The translations under genes were made by a program, and so were the position numbers. Shown here piece by piece: positions 45,690 through 55,396 of a stretch of DNA of 64,000 nt. Each line of letters starts with the position of its first letter. Positions within the stretch are counted from its first letter, which is position 1. The stretch is from Lacrimispora saccharolytica. GTDB lineage: Bacteria; Bacillota; Clostridia; Lachnospirales; Lachnospiraceae. The notes beneath the pieces are model-generated. The model ran no database searches. It was not told the DNA's origin and saw nothing but the letters and a program-made list of their open reading frames with translations. The stretch spans positions 186,001 through 250,000 of the forward strand of contig JADYUL010000003.1 of the NCBI GenBank assembly GCA_021531795.1. The letters run 5' to 3'.

Positions 45690-46028
45690 ATGGATAAATG
45701 TGAGGTAGTGCTCTGCGGAGCCAATGCCTATGAGCAGAAATACTATTTTAACAGGGATTTTGACAAGATTCCGGAATCCATCAAGGAGGAGCTGCATATC
45801 ATCTGCGTGCTCTTCACTGAGGAGGTGGGCGGAATCTTCACGATGGGCTTTAACGGGGACGGAGAGCTCATTATGACGACGCAGGCTTCTGACGAGGACT
45901 ATCTGTACGATGACATAGGAGCAGGGCTACTCATCAACAAGATTCGCACGACGCGCCAGGAACTCTTAGAGAGTCTGTCGCTGTTCTATAGAGTATTTAT
46001 GGGAGAAAGAAATGATACTTGTAGTTGA
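45690..46028 (+). CDS. Small conserved protein (DUF6145-like)
   Basis: 112 residues, soluble. I recall proteins of this type ([38 protein letters not shown]) as the DUF6145 family, found between birA and coaX in Lachnospiraceae. No motif suggests an activity. It overlaps coaX by 17 bp. Its conserved position suggests a link with biotin or CoA metabolism, but this is inference only. Confidence 0.7.
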   Translation: MDKCEVVLCGANAYEQKYYFNRDFDKIPESIKEELHIICVLFTEEVGGIFTMGFNGDGELIMTTQASDEDYLYDDIGAGLLINKIRTTRQELLESLSLFYRVFMGERNDTCS

Positions 46029-46788
46029 TGTGGGAAATACTAATATAACATACGGAGTGTTCGATGGGGATGAGCTGGTCTCAACCTTCAGAATGATGAG
46101 CAAGACTCCGAGGACTTCGGATGAATACGGCATCATGATACGTGAGATGCTGAAAAAGAATGATATCGACAGGCAGGAGATCGAGGGAATCTGTGTGGCG
46201 AGCGTTGTGCCGAATATTATGCACTCCCTGCTGAGCGGACTGTCAAAGTATGTGAATGAGAGTATACTGACGGTCGGTGCCGGTACGAAGACGGGGATCA
46301 AGATTATCACCGAGGCACCTAAGGAGATTGGTCCCGACAGAATAGTTGATGCCGTGGGAGCATATGTGAAGTATGGCGGACCGATTCTGGTGCTCGATTT
46401 TGGTACGGCTACGACCTATGACTATATCACTGAGAAGGGCGAATTTGCTGCAGGAATCACTGCTCCGGGCTTAAGAATCAGTGCCAAGGCACTCTGGGAG
46501 GATACTGCGAAGCTTCCGGAGATTGAGATCAAGAAACCTAAGAGTATCATGGCGCAGGAGACCATAAGCAGTATGCAGGCCGGACTCGTGTACGGTCAGA
46601 TTGGTCAGACAGAGTACATAATTAATCAGGTCAAGAAGGAATCGGGCAGGGAGGATCTCAAGGTGGTGGCCACAGGCGGACTGGGCAGAATCATCGCTGA
46701 CGAGACCGACATGATTCAGGTGTACGACCCGATGCTTACATTAGAGGGTCTTAAGTTCATTTATGAAAAAAACAGGAAGAAGTCGTGA
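46012..46788 (+). CDS. coaX: Type III pantothenate kinase
   Basis: 258 residues. [20 protein letters not shown] is the phosphate-1 motif, [15 protein letters not shown] the second, and [15 protein letters not shown] and [22 protein letters not shown] are typical of CoaX. It phosphorylates pantothenate, the first step of coenzyme A synthesis, needs a monovalent cation and is not feedback-inhibited by CoA (family knowledge). The dusB start overlaps its stop. Confidence 0.95.
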   Translation: MILVVDVGNTNITYGVFDGDELVSTFRMMSKTPRTSDEYGIMIREMLKKNDIDRQEIEGICVASVVPNIMHSLLSGLSKYVNESILTVGAGTKTGIKIITEAPKEIGPDRIVDAVGAYVKYGGPILVLDFGTATTYDYITEKGEFAAGITAPGLRISAKALWEDTAKLPEIEIKKPKSIMAQETISSMQAGLVYGQIGQTEYIINQVKKESGREDLKVVATGGLGRIIADETDMIQVYDPMLTLEGLKFIYEKNRKKS

Positions 46789-47765
46789 TAAATAATTACA
46801 TCCATCCTCTTAGCATAGGAGGAGTTACACTCAAAAACAATATTATACTTGCACCAATGGCAGGGGTTACAGACCTGCCATTTCGCTTATTATGCGCCCG
46901 TTACGGTTCGGCACTGCAGTGCATGGAGATGGTGAGTGCCAAGGCGATAATGTATAACAATAAGAACACGGAGGCACTGCTTGAGATTCATCCCGATGAA
47001 ATGCCGGTGTCACTGCAGCTGTTTGGTTCCGACCCCGAGATTATGGCCGCCCAGGCCCACAGAATCGAGGAGCGTCCCTTCGCCATTCTGGACATCAACA
47101 TGGGCTGTCCGGTCCCAAAGGTGGTCAACAACAACGAGGGCTCAGCGCTCATGAAGAACGGCAAGCTGGTCGGAGAGATAGTGGAGTCCATAGTCAAAGC
47201 AATAGACAAGCCGGTGACCGTCAAGATCAGGAAGGGCTTTGATGATGAGCATGTCAATGCGTGTGAAATCGCTCATATCGCCCAGGAGTCAGGTGCATCT
47301 GCGATAACTGTCCATGGAAGAACCAGAGAACAGTATTATGCCGGGGAAGCTGACTGGGACATAATAGCAAGCGTAAAGCAGGCAGTGAATATACCGGTTA
47401 TCGGTAACGGCGATGTGAGATGTGGCAAGGATGCCAAACGAATGCTTGAAAGTACAGGCTGTGACGGAGTGGCAATAGGTCGAGCCGTCAGAGGCAATCC
47501 CTTCCTCTTCAGAGAGGTTATTCATTACCTTGAGACGGGCGAGGAACTACCACCGCCAAGCAGGGAAGAGAAGGTAAGTGTGATCTTAGAGCATGCAGAG
47601 CTGTCATATAAATATAAGGGTGAGTATACCGCCGTCAGGGAGATGCGCAAGGCTATAGGCTGGTACAGCGCAGGAATAAAGGGCGGTGCCAAGCTTCGTG
47701 GCAGGATCAATGAGATGGAGACCATGGAGGACCTAAAAGAGGTTGTGAAGTGCTTCATGGCCTAG
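46785..47765 (+). CDS. dusB: tRNA-dihydrouridine synthase (DusB type)
   Basis: 326 residues, starting with GTG in a GTGA overlap with coa[21 protein letters not shown] binds [26 protein letters not shown] carries the catalytic cysteine, and [18 protein letters not shown] and [13 protein letters not shown] are the FMN-phosphate motifs. It reduces uridine to dihydrouridine in tRNA. Confidence 0.95.
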   Translation: MINNYIHPLSIGGVTLKNNIILAPMAGVTDLPFRLLCARYGSALQCMEMVSAKAIMYNNKNTEALLEIHPDEMPVSLQLFGSDPEIMAAQAHRIEERPFAILDINMGCPVPKVVNNNEGSALMKNGKLVGEIVESIVKAIDKPVTVKIRKGFDDEHVNACEIAHIAQESGASAITVHGRTREQYYAGEADWDIIASVKQAVNIPVIGNGDVRCGKDAKRMLESTGCDGVAIGRAVRGNPFLFREVIHYLETGEELPPPSREEKVSVILEHAELSYKYKGEYTAVREMRKAIGWYSAGIKGGAKLRGRINEMETMEDLKEVVKCFMA

Positions 47766-47796
47766 ATGACAATTCATAATATGATAGGGGATTAAT

Positions 47797-48798
47797 ATGA
47801 TTACAGTCAGTGTATGCATGATAGTGAAGAATGAGGAAGAACGGTTATGCGCCTGCCTTGACAGTCTTCGCGATTTTGCTGATGAAATAATAATAGTGGA
47901 TACGGGGTCAACTGATAATACGAAGGAGCTCGCCCTTAGGTACACCGACAAGGTCTTTGATTATGAGTGGACGGGCAGCTTCGCCGATGCACGCAATTAC
48001 TGCTTTGGCAAGGCGACGTGTGACTATATCTACACGGCGGATGCGGACGAGACGCTGGATAATGAGAATCAGGCCAAGCTTCGCGCACTCAAGGAAGTGA
48101 TGGATGAGAAGGTTGATATCGTGCAGATGTATTACTGCAATCAGCTGGAGAACAATACCATCTACAGCTTCGACAGGGAGCTTAGACCGAAGCTGTATAA
48201 GAGGGTCCGCGGGTTCGAATTCGAGGGTGAGATTCATGAGATGGTGAGACTTGAACCCAGGGTTATTGAGCTTGATATCGATATTATCCACAAGCCGGGA
48301 ATAGGTCATGCATCAAGGGACTTAAAGGCTTTCGAGAGATTGGCAGAGCGTGAAGGCAACGATGGAATGCCTAAAATAATGGATGAGAGACTGGAGCACA
48401 TCTACGCCAAGGAGCTGGTGATCGCGGGTGAATATGAGAACTATGAGCCGGGGTACAAATACTTCTCTAGGGTGGCTGAGCTTGACTACATTGGCATGGA
48501 GAGACTGGGAATTGCCATCAATATGGCTGCGATCTGTGCCGCCAGACGAGGAGATAATATCGGCTTCATGAAGTATGCCCTGAGGGCTGCGGCCGGCAAT
48601 ATTATGACGAGTGAGCTTGCCTGTGAACTTGGCGCCTATTACGAGTCCATGCATGACATAAACGAGGCCTGCATGTGGTATTACAACGCCTTGAGAGAAT
48701 GTGAGCCTGCCATGGATATTAATTATGGGGCAAAAGTGCCCGTCGAGGCCATGGAGAGACTTGGGATGGATGCGACAATTTATCTTGACAGAGAGTGA
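47797..48798 (+). CDS. Glycosyltransferase family 2 with C-terminal helical region
   Basis: 333 residues. VSVCMIVKNEEERLCACLDSL, IIIVDTGSTDNT and YIYTADADETLD (D-x-D-x-D metal site) form a GT2 domain like that of SunS and other protein or lipid glycosyltransferases. Residues 190-333 are helical and may hold tetratricopeptide-like repeats. No membrane segment. Its acceptor is not clear. GGGGATTAAT precedes the ATG and it is transcribed with dusB. Confidence 0.85.
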   Translation: MITVSVCMIVKNEEERLCACLDSLRDFADEIIIVDTGSTDNTKELALRYTDKVFDYEWTGSFADARNYCFGKATCDYIYTADADETLDNENQAKLRALKEVMDEKVDIVQMYYCNQLENNTIYSFDRELRPKLYKRVRGFEFEGEIHEMVRLEPRVIELDIDIIHKPGIGHASRDLKAFERLAEREGNDGMPKIMDERLEHIYAKELVIAGEYENYEPGYKYFSRVAELDYIGMERLGIAINMAAICAARRGDNIGFMKYALRAAAGNIMTSELACELGAYYESMHDINEACMWYYNALRECEPAMDINYGAKVPVEAMERLGMDATIYLDRE

Positions 48799-48865
48799 TA
48801 ATTGCCATATAATATGCAAGGTTTAGTGGCGCAAAAAGTGCGTAAATATATAAAAGGAGAACAAG

Positions 48866-49354
48866 ATGGAAGCAAAGAAGAATATTCTTACCTACGAAGG
48901 CCTGAAGAAATACGAGGAAGAGCTTGAAGATCTGAAGGTCAACAAGCGTCGTGAGAATGCTGAGAAACTGAAGGAAGCCAGAGCACAGGGTGACCTCTCA
49001 GAGAATGCTGAATATGATGCTGCCAAGGATGAGCAGAGAGACATCCAGGCCAGGATCGAAGAGTTAGAGAAGATTCTTAAGAATGCGGAAGTCGTTGATG
49101 AGGACGAGGTAGACCTTGAGAAGATCAATATCGGATGCCGCGTCAGAATATTTGATGTCAGCTACAATGAAGAGCTGGAGTACAAGATTGTAGGTTCAAC
49201 CGAGGCTAACAGCCTTAAGGGCAAGATCAGCAATGAGTCACCTGTAGGAAGGGCATTGATCGGTGCCAAGGTTGGTGATGTTGTTGATGTTGAGACACCC
49301 GGTGGAATGGCTCAGTACAAGGTGTTGGAGATCCAGAGATCACAGGTAAAGTAA
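48866..49354 (+). CDS. greA: Transcription elongation factor GreA
   Basis: 162 residues, normal for GreA. The N-terminal coiled coil ([40 protein letters not shown]) contains the acidic tip, and the FKBP-like C-terminal domain ends in [22 protein letters not shown]. It rescues backtracked RNA polymerase by stimulating transcript cleavage. A good AAGGAG precedes the ATG. lysS follows. Confidence 0.97.
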   Translation: MEAKKNILTYEGLKKYEEELEDLKVNKRRENAEKLKEARAQGDLSENAEYDAAKDEQRDIQARIEELEKILKNAEVVDEDEVDLEKINIGCRVRIFDVSYNEELEYKIVGSTEANSLKGKISNESPVGRALIGAKVGDVVDVETPGGMAQYKVLEIQRSQVK

Positions 49355-49373
49355 TCAGTTAGGAAAGTGTTGT

Positions 49374-49410
49374 CGCGTTTCCCTGAACCTGAGCGGCTCG
49401 GGGAGGCGCG
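49374..49410 (+). promoter_or_regulatory. GC-rich hairpin between greA and lysS
   Basis: CGCGTTTCCCTGA (49374-49386) can pair with TCGGGGAGGCGCG (49398-49410), 13 consecutive pairs counting G-T. Only a weak T-rich stretch follows, so it is a poor terminator; attenuation of greA-lysS readthrough is possible. Confidence 0.4.
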
Positions 49411-49435
49411 ATTATTGTATAAGGAGATAATATAC

Positions 49436-51046
49436 ATGGGCGAGAATAACAGGAATCAGGCAGTGGAGCCGGATCTTAATCAGATAAGAAAGAATAAGAG
49501 AGAGAAGCTTGCTAATCTTCAGGCAGCAGGCAAGGATCCTTTTGTAATAACCAAGTATGACCAGACACATCATTCTGTTGATGCTAAGAATGAGTATGTG
49601 GAGCATGAGAAGGAACTAATCGGTGACAGGGCAGAGGTTAATGTTGAGGGTCTTGATGAGGCAGCAGCTAAGGAAGCATTAAGCAATGATTACAACGAGA
49701 GACGTGCAATTATGGATGCTTCACCCATTAATGTCAGTATCGCCGGACGTATAATGCTTAAGCGAGTAATGGGGAAGGCCTCTTTTGCCAATGTATCTGA
49801 CCTCAAGGGGGATGTACAGGTATATGTGTCAAGAGATTCGCTCGGTGAGGAAGCCTATGCAGACTTCAAGAAGTATGACGTAGGTGACATCATCGGTGTT
49901 AAGGGATATATGTTCCGTACACAGAAGGGTGAGATATCGGTTCATGCGGTTGAGACAGTGCTGCTCAGTAAGAACCTGCAGCCGCTTCCTGAGAAGTTCC
50001 ACGGAATGACCAATACGGACCTTCGTTACCGTCAGAGATATGTGGATCTCATAATGAATCCGGATGTTAAGGATACCTTTGTAAAGAGAAGCAAGATTAT
50101 CGCCGCTATCAGGCGTTACCTGGACGGCCAGGGCTTCATGGAGGTGGAGACACCCATGCTTGTGGCTAATGCAGGCGGTGCTGCAGCAAGGCCCTTCATG
50201 ACTCATTTCAATGCATTGGATGAGGACCTGAACCTGCGTATCTCACTGGAGCTCTACCTTAAGAGACTGATCGTCGGCGGACTTGAGAAGGTATTTGAGA
50301 TTGGTAGAGTATTCCGTAACGAAGGACTGGATACCAGACACAATCCCGAGTTCACACTTATGGAGTTATATCAGGCATATACCGATTATTACGGTATGAT
50401 GGACCTGACTGAGAATATGTTCAGATACGTGGCACAGGAGGTGCTGGGTACAACCAAGTTCATGTATGGAGACATCGAGCTTGATTTCGGCAAGCCTTTC
50501 GAGAGAATCACCATGATTGAAGCTGTCAAGAAGTATGCGGGAGTGGACTTTGATACAGTTCCCGACACAGAAGCAGCCAAGAAACTGGCAGACGAGAGAG
50601 ATATCCACTACGAGCCCTATCATACCAAGGGAGATATCATCAATCTATTCTTCGAGGAATATGTAGAGGAACACCTGATCCAGCCTACATTTGTCATGGA
50701 TCATCCGGTTGAGATATCACCTCTTACCAAGAGAAAGCCTGACAGACCTGACCTGGTAGAGAGATTCGAGCTCTTCATCAATACCTGGGAGATGTGTAAT
50801 GCATACTCTGAGCTCAATGACCCCATTGACCAGAGAGAGCGCTTCAAGGCGCAGGATGCTGCAGCGGCAGCAGGTGACGAAGAGGCTAACCACACAGATG
50901 AGGACTTCCTTAATGCCCTTGAGGTTGGTATGGCACCTACAGGCGGTATCGGCTACGGTATCGACAGACTGACTATGCTGCTGACTGATAGCGCGGCAAT
51001 TAGGGATGTGCTGTTGTTCCCGACGATGAAGTCATTAGACAAGTAA
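49436..51046 (+). CDS. lysS: Lysyl-tRNA synthetase, class II
   Basis: 536 residues from the ATG at 49436 (AAGGAG upstream); the in-frame start at 49367 lies in the hairpin region. OB-fold anticodon-binding domain (about 90-190; VSIAGRIMLKRVMGKASFANV), class II motif 1 (GFMEVETPML), motif 2 (RVFRNEGLDTRHNPEFTLMELYQA) and motif 3 (GGIGYGIDRLTMLLTDS). It charges tRNA-Lys. It is the last chromosomal housekeeping gene before the mobile-element-like segment. Confidence 0.96.
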   Translation: MGENNRNQAVEPDLNQIRKNKREKLANLQAAGKDPFVITKYDQTHHSVDAKNEYVEHEKELIGDRAEVNVEGLDEAAAKEALSNDYNERRAIMDASPINVSIAGRIMLKRVMGKASFANVSDLKGDVQVYVSRDSLGEEAYADFKKYDVGDIIGVKGYMFRTQKGEISVHAVETVLLSKNLQPLPEKFHGMTNTDLRYRQRYVDLIMNPDVKDTFVKRSKIIAAIRRYLDGQGFMEVETPMLVANAGGAAARPFMTHFNALDEDLNLRISLELYLKRLIVGGLEKVFEIGRVFRNEGLDTRHNPEFTLMELYQAYTDYYGMMDLTENMFRYVAQEVLGTTKFMYGDIELDFGKPFERITMIEAVKKYAGVDFDTVPDTEAAKKLADERDIHYEPYHTKGDIINLFFEEYVEEHLIQPTFVMDHPVEISPLTKRKPDRPDLVERFELFINTWEMCNAYSELNDPIDQRERFKAQDAAAAAGDEEANHTDEDFLNALEVGMAPTGGIGYGIDRLTMLLTDSAAIRDVLLFPTMKSLDK

Positions 51047-51087
51047 TATGCAGTGTTCATGAGGCTTCCAAGCCTTGAAAATACTGA

Positions 51088-51156
51088 ATTTTGACCCATT
51101 TTGACCTACTATTCAGGCCAGCAGAAAATAGCAAAAGTGCAACTTTAGTGCAACTT
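51088..51156. repeat. Short tandem repeats at the chromosome/mobile-element boundary
   Basis: ATTTTGACCC/ATTTTGACCT (51088-51097, 51098-51107) and AGTGCAACTT twice (51136-51145, 51147-51156; 11-bp period). The region from 51047 to 51300 has no gene. Composition and gene content change here, so an attachment site of an integrated element is possible; no integrase is in view. Confidence 0.4.
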
Positions 51157-51245
51157 ATTTGAGAAAAATATGGCACATAAAGGAACAAAAAGGAAAAGTT
51201 CACTTAGAATTGAATAGGGTACTTTACACTGATTTAATGTAAATT

Positions 51246-51289
51246 AGGACACTTTCTTTAATTGAAAAATTAGAGAAGTGTCCTTTTTT
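51246..51289 (+). terminator. Rho-independent terminator downstream of lysS
   Basis: AGGACACTT (51246-51254) pairs with AAGTGTCCT (51276-51284) and is followed by a T run. The loop region is AT-rich. Confidence 0.85.
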
Positions 51290-51323
51290 GTTATGGTCAA
51301 ATCTTAGGAAAGGAGAGAAGTCC

Positions 51324-51407
51324 ATGAAAAGTACAGCGATAGGAGCAGGCGATGGGTGCGTAGTCTCTGGCAAAAATAAAGCCAGGGAGGAAAGGAAAGA
51401 TGGTTAA
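51324..51407 (+). CDS. Possible 27-residue leader peptide
   Basis: A short frame starts at an ATG with AAGGAGAG 8 bp upstream and reads MKSTAIGAGDGCVVSGKN, ending in EERKDG. It overlaps the next gene start by 8 bp. The good ribosome site and coupling support translation, but the length gives little coding evidence. No known family. Confidence 0.35.
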   Translation: MKSTAIGAGDGCVVSGKNKAREERKDG

Positions 51408-51585
51408 AATCAGATTGCAAGGAACTACGAATGAAATTAAGAGAATGAGAAGAGTAATTGAAAGAAATCGTAGCTTATTAGTAGTAAGCACATCAGAAGT
51501 GTTTCCCAATAAGGGTACAAAGAAATATTTCAGACAATACATGGATATTAGTTTTGATCCTGTAAAGAAAGAAATGGCACAGTAG
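51400..51585 (+). CDS. Small DUF3970-like protein of mobile elements
   Basis: 61 residues. MVKIRLQGTTNEIKRMRRVIE and the C-terminal YFRQYMDISFD match what I know as the DUF3970 family, short beta-alpha proteins carried by plasmids and conjugative elements of Firmicutes. AAAGGAAAG lies before the ATG. It precedes ParA by 19 bp. Function unknown. Confidence 0.65.
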   Translation: MVKIRLQGTTNEIKRMRRVIERNRSLLVVSTSEVFPNKGTKKYFRQYMDISFDPVKKEMAQ

Positions 51586-51604
51586 AAAAAGGAGATTAGA
51601 GACT

Positions 51605-52411
51605 ATGAGAGAAAACATCGCTAAGAATTTATGTAAGGTAATTGCACTGGCAAATCAAAAAGGAGGAGTAGCAAAAAGTTTTACTACGGCAAGTTTGGCA
51701 GTTGGACTTGTAAACTCAGGTAACAGAGTATTGGTAATTGATAATGATCCTCAGGGCCATGCATCCAGATGTCTTGGAGTTAGGAAACCGGAAAAAACCA
51801 TTTATGACATAATGGAAAAACTGGTTAAGGGAGAAGAGATTACACCTAATGACTGTATGGAATGTATTGTTACCACAGATGAAGGTGTTGATTTGCTCCC
51901 GGCTAATGTCAAATACGCAATGATGGAGCTTGAAATGTCTAGTGCTATGAGTAGAGAACATCTGCTGAATGAGTTTGTTGTAATGCAAAGACCATTTTAT
52001 GATTTCATATTGATTGACTGTCCACCAAATGTAGGTTTGTTCGTATTAAATGCACTAACCGCATCTGATAGCGTATTAATTCCTGTAAAGCTTGAGGATT
52101 TGTCCATTGATGGATTACAACAGTTGATTCAGACAATTGGAATGGCTAAGAGAAGACTTAATTACAATCTCGAAATAGAAGGTATTTTATTTACTATTGT
52201 TGAGACTAATACAGTCCTTGCAAGGAATTCAATAGAAGCAATTAGAGAAGCCTATGGCGAACATGTCCATATATACGATTTTGTAATACCTAAATCAGTC
52301 AAGGCTGCAGAATGCCCGGGTTCTGGTACCAGCATTTATAAGTATGATCCAAATGGAAAAGTTGCAAAGGCATATGAGGTACTGACTAAGGAGGTGCTTT
52401 CAAATGTGTAA
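51605..52411 (+). CDS. ParA-type partition ATPase
   Basis: 268 residues. ALANQKGGVAKSFTTASLAVGL is the deviant Walker A (KGGVAKS where most have KGGVGKT), VIDNDPQGHASR the A-prime motif, and LIDCPPNVG the Walker B. It should move the element's DNA with ParB. The A and S in the Walker A are a minor departure. It overlaps ParB by 8 bp. An AAAAGGAG site precedes it. Best explained as part of a plasmid or integrative conjugative element; chromosomal Soj is less likely because no oriC genes are near. Confidence 0.9.
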   Translation: MRENIAKNLCKVIALANQKGGVAKSFTTASLAVGLVNSGNRVLVIDNDPQGHASRCLGVRKPEKTIYDIMEKLVKGEEITPNDCMECIVTTDEGVDLLPANVKYAMMELEMSSAMSREHLLNEFVVMQRPFYDFILIDCPPNVGLFVLNALTASDSVLIPVKLEDLSIDGLQQLIQTIGMAKRRLNYNLEIEGILFTIVETNTVLARNSIEAIREAYGEHVHIYDFVIPKSVKAAECPGSGTSIYKYDPNGKVAKAYEVLTKEVLSNV

Positions 52412-53321
52412 AAGGGCAGGAATAGAACTGGATGATTTTGAAGCATTATTTGGAGAAAACAGTGGTGGCATCAATGAAATGATGCCATCTACAAAGAAGA
52501 GAGATAAATCACAATATCCGATTGCTGACATAAAGATTGATATGATTGATGGATTTCCAAACCATCCATTTAGGGTTGTTGATGACGAGGAAATGGCACA
52601 ATTAATTGAGAACATTTCTGAGTATGGAGTAATGCATCCGGTTATTGTAAGAAAAGTTGGCGACAGATATCAGATGATATCCGGTCACAGAAGATTATTT
52701 GCGAGTAAAAAGGCAAATAAAGAAACTATTCCTGCAAGGATAATGGAGCTTTCTGATGATGATGCAGCAATCATTATGGCTGATGCGAACTTTTTGCAGA
52801 GGACAGAAATAAAACCCTCCGAAAAAGCCAAGGCATATCGAATAAAGTATGATGCTTCAAAGAGACAGGGCAAGAAAGGTATGGGAAGAAGCTTTGACGA
52901 AATAGGTGAAGCAGCAGGAGAAAGCGGAAGGACTGTACAAAGATTTATTCGTTTGTCTTATCTTTCTGATGAACTATTAGAACTTGTTGATTCCGGAAAG
53001 ATAGGCATTGTTCAGGGTGTAGATATATCATTCATAAATGATGAATATCAGAAGTTTGTGTTTGATGCGGTAATAAAAACCGGGGTTAATATGAGCAAGG
53101 AGCAGTCCGCCAAGATAAAAGAATACGGATTAAATGGTAAGCTGATACCGGAAATGGTATGTCTCATATTAACGGAAAAGAAAGAGAAGAAAAGAACATT
53201 CTCAATAAAGGCTGAGAAACTGAATGAGTATTTCTCAGATGATTATAGCGACACAGATATTGAGAAGATTATTTTGGAGTTACTTGATGGTTGGAAGAGG
53301 GCAGGTGAGAAGCGTGACTGA
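52404..53321 (+). CDS. ParB-type partition/centromere-binding protein
   Basis: 305 residues. HPFRVVDDEEMAQLIENISEYGVMHPVIVRKVG and YQMISGHRRLFASKKANKETIPARIM are the ParB N-terminal CTPase region (GHRR), and the centre (GRSFDEIGEAAGESGRTVQRFIRL) is the helix-turn-helix. It binds the element's centromere site. A strong AAGGAGG lies in the ParA 3-prime end. Its stop overlaps the next gene. Confidence 0.9.
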   Translation: MCKRAGIELDDFEALFGENSGGINEMMPSTKKRDKSQYPIADIKIDMIDGFPNHPFRVVDDEEMAQLIENISEYGVMHPVIVRKVGDRYQMISGHRRLFASKKANKETIPARIMELSDDDAAIIMADANFLQRTEIKPSEKAKAYRIKYDASKRQGKKGMGRSFDEIGEAAGESGRTVQRFIRLSYLSDELLELVDSGKIGIVQGVDISFINDEYQKFVFDAVIKTGVNMSKEQSAKIKEYGLNGKLIPEMVCLILTEKKEKKRTFSIKAEKLNEYFSDDYSDTDIEKIILELLDGWKRAGEKRD

Positions 53322-54483
53322 CGGATTTTTTCGAAGTAAAAAAGGATTTACTGTAGTTCAAAATGAGATTACCAGAGACCGTGATATCTCGCTTAAGGCT
53401 AAAGGCTTGTATCTTGTGATACAAGCCAACATCACTATGCCTGATAAGAGATGGCGCAAAGAAGACTTTAAGTCGATGACATGTGAAGGTAAAAAAGCCT
53501 TTGACGGTGCATGGAACGAATTAAAGGAAGCTGGATATCTTAAGGTTCATATGTATTCGAATGGTGTTACATGGACTGTTGAATATGAATTGCTTGATGA
53601 ACCGGCTGCAGGAGCACATACCTTTTATTACAATTCAAAGGGTGAACTCACGAAGACAAATCTTGAAAGAGCGGCTTCGAAATCCATAAATGTCGGTTCA
53701 GATGTGGAAAATGATGAAGAAAACCCTGAAAAGGAAGAGAATTTCCGTATACCCCCTTTCGGTAGTAACGGAAACGGTAGTAACGGAAACCGGTATAACG
53801 GAAATGGTTACAATGGTAACGGATATAACGGTGATGGTAGCAACGGAAATGGGGGTAACAATAATAAAGACTTAATTACAAATCCTAATATCAAAGACTC
53901 AGATATAAATACTTCTATCAAATCCTATCCTCAAACAAGTAAAGAGACTTTGGAAAGCCAAAATAAGATTGATGGAGTGATTGATGCAAACAATCAATAC
54001 ATGGAAGTCATAAAGGAAAATATTAAGTATGACGAGCTGATGCACTGGTTTGATCCTGAGGTTAGACAGAGATATGACGAACTATATCAGATTATCTGTG
54101 ATGTTGTATGTGTACCAAGGTCAACTATTAGAGTTAATGGTAAAGATTATCCTTATGAACTAGTCAAATCACAGTTTCTTAAGCTTAAAAAGGAGCATGT
54201 TGAATATGTCGCTAATAGTATGAAAACAAATCTTGGCGAGGTAAAGAACATAAGGTCATATCTGATTACAGCTTTATACAATGCTCCATCCACTTATTGT
54301 AACTATGTGGCTCAGGCATACAGAACTGAAAATCAGACAGAATATGAGTCTGAGTATGATGTGGAGAATAAAAGAGAGATGGAATACATGAAGAGCCTGC
54401 GCGAGTCGAATCCGGAAGGTTATAAAGTATACATAGCAGGTAAGATTGAAAAAAGGAAAGCTGAAGGTAAATGGATTGTATGA
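53314..54483 (+). CDS. Replication/helix-turn-helix protein with DUF6017-like C-terminus
   Basis: About 389 residues if the GTG at 53314, overlapping the ParB stop, is the start; GTG at 53305 is an alternative. The N-terminal 100 residues (FTVVQNEITRDRDISLKAKGLYLVIQANI) form a winged-helix domain of the DnaD/RepA-like kind found in element replication genes. A linker of Gly/Asn/Tyr repeats (about residues 145-180) follows. Residues about 255-350 (YDELMHWFDPEVRQRYDELY, YCNYVAQAYRTE) match what I recall as DUF6017. Such genes sit beside parAB on conjugative elements of gut Firmicutes. Confidence 0.72.
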   Translation: MTDGFFRSKKGFTVVQNEITRDRDISLKAKGLYLVIQANITMPDKRWRKEDFKSMTCEGKKAFDGAWNELKEAGYLKVHMYSNGVTWTVEYELLDEPAAGAHTFYYNSKGELTKTNLERAASKSINVGSDVENDEENPEKEENFRIPPFGSNGNGSNGNRYNGNGYNGNGYNGDGSNGNGGNNNKDLITNPNIKDSDINTSIKSYPQTSKETLESQNKIDGVIDANNQYMEVIKENIKYDELMHWFDPEVRQRYDELYQIICDVVCVPRSTIRVNGKDYPYELVKSQFLKLKKEHVEYVANSMKTNLGEVKNIRSYLITALYNAPSTYCNYVAQAYRTENQTEYESEYDVENKREMEYMKSLRESNPEGYKVYIAGKIEKRKAEGKWIV

Positions 54484-54776
54484 GACTATTATTGAATACA
54501 CTTCAACTTGTAATAATATCTTTATGGGGAATTACCTGCTACTGTATCTGCAATAATGATAATGGATTTAATGTATTTCTATTTTGGATATTAATGGGAT
54601 TTCCGTTTGGATTTGGCAAGATAAGAGCAATACTTATTCCAAAGAGGCTTGGGTTGGCCGGTGAACTTGGAGTGTTTGCCCTTGATGCCATATTAGCAGG
54701 TCTTATCGGCGGGGTGTTTCTTTTAAGGAAAATAGTCACGATTATCCTTGATTACATAAAGCTATTTGTGAAATAA
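54480..54776 (+). CDS. Small membrane protein (DUF6050-like)
   Basis: 98 residues from the ATG at 54480, which forms an ATGA overlap with the preceding gene (54471 is an alternative). Three hydrophobic segments; FWILMGFPFGFGKIRAILIPKRLGLAGELGVFALDAILAGLIGGVFL. I recall this as the DUF6050 family of mobile elements. A terminator follows. Confidence 0.6.
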   Translation: MRLLLNTLQLVIISLWGITCYCICNNDNGFNVFLFWILMGFPFGFGKIRAILIPKRLGLAGELGVFALDAILAGLIGGVFLLRKIVTIILDYIKLFVK

Positions 54777-54804
54777 GAAATAAGTTTATATATACAGCGA
54801 AATG

Positions 54805-54847
54805 AGCAGTTGATTTTTTTAAAATAAAGGTCAGCTGCTTTTTTTAT
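54805..54847 (+). terminator. Rho-independent terminator after the DUF6050-like gene
   Basis: AGCAGTTGA (54805-54813) pairs with TCAGCTGCT (54831-54839; one G-T pair) and is followed by a T run. Confidence 0.88.
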
Positions 54848-54860
54848 TGAAATAAACTTA

Positions 54861-54875
54861 TGGACACTGTGTCCA
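54861..54875. promoter_or_regulatory. Palindrome TGGACACTGTGTCCA upstream of pcfB
   Basis: A perfect 7-bp inverted repeat around one base, 24 bp before the likely pcfB start. It could be a regulator-binding site for the transfer genes. Confidence 0.4.
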
Positions 54876-54898
54876 CAAGTGAAGAAAGGATGGAGAAG

Positions 54899-55396
54899 AT
54901 GAATGATGAATTAAATCATGAGGTTGCCAGTAAGACTGTGGCACTTACATTCAGAGCCGCAAGGCTTACTAAGGAGACTCTCGAAAAGGCATTAAAGAAA
55001 TACCTTGAGAGTAGGGAACATAAGAAAGGTCAGGCTGAACCAAAGCATGGCAAGATGAAGCTTGATGAATTAGTTGTACAGGGACAGGGTGCGACTGCAA
55101 TTGAGGTAACAGATAATAACATCAAGTCATTTGAAAGAATTGCAAAGAAATACAATGTTGATTTTGCAGTTAAGAAGGATAAAACTGTACAACCACCAAA
55201 GTATATGGTGTTTTTCAAGGCAAAAGATACAGATGTTCTTTCGCAGGCTTTCAAAGAATTTGTCAAAGTAAATGAGAAGCAGAAAGCAAAAGCATCGGTA
55301 AGAAGTAAACTTAAGAACTACATGAAACAGGTTGCGCAGAATAAGAACAGAGAAAGAACCAGGGATAAACAAAAGAGCAGAGGACAGAGTCTGTAA
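54899..55396 (+). CDS. PcfB-family conjugation accessory protein
   Basis: 165 residues from the ATG at 54899; upstream starts at 54860 and 54890 are possible, but 54860 begins inside the palindrome. NHEVASKTVALTFRAARLTKETLEKALKKYL and DDFAV-like text in FERIAKKYNVDFAVKKDKTVQPPKYMVFFKAKDTDVLSQAF match the PcfB/DUF3801 family, known from enterococcal pCF10 transfer genes beside the coupling protein. A basic tail (KNRERTRDKQKSR) may bind DNA. It overlaps the truncated coupling-protein gene. Confidence 0.82.
   Translation: MNDELNHEVASKTVALTFRAARLTKETLEKALKKYLESREHKKGQAEPKHGKMKLDELVVQGQGATAIEVTDNNIKSFERIAKKYNVDFAVKKDKTVQPPKYMVFFKAKDTDVLSQAFKEFVKVNEKQKAKASVRSKLKNYMKQVAQNKNRERTRDKQKSRGQSL

Noticed and set aside
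51605-53321. Chromosomal soj/spo0J near the origin
   Set aside because: No gidAB, dnaA or rnpA neighbours; instead DUF3970-, DUF6017-, PcfB- and VirD4-like genes, as on conjugative elements.
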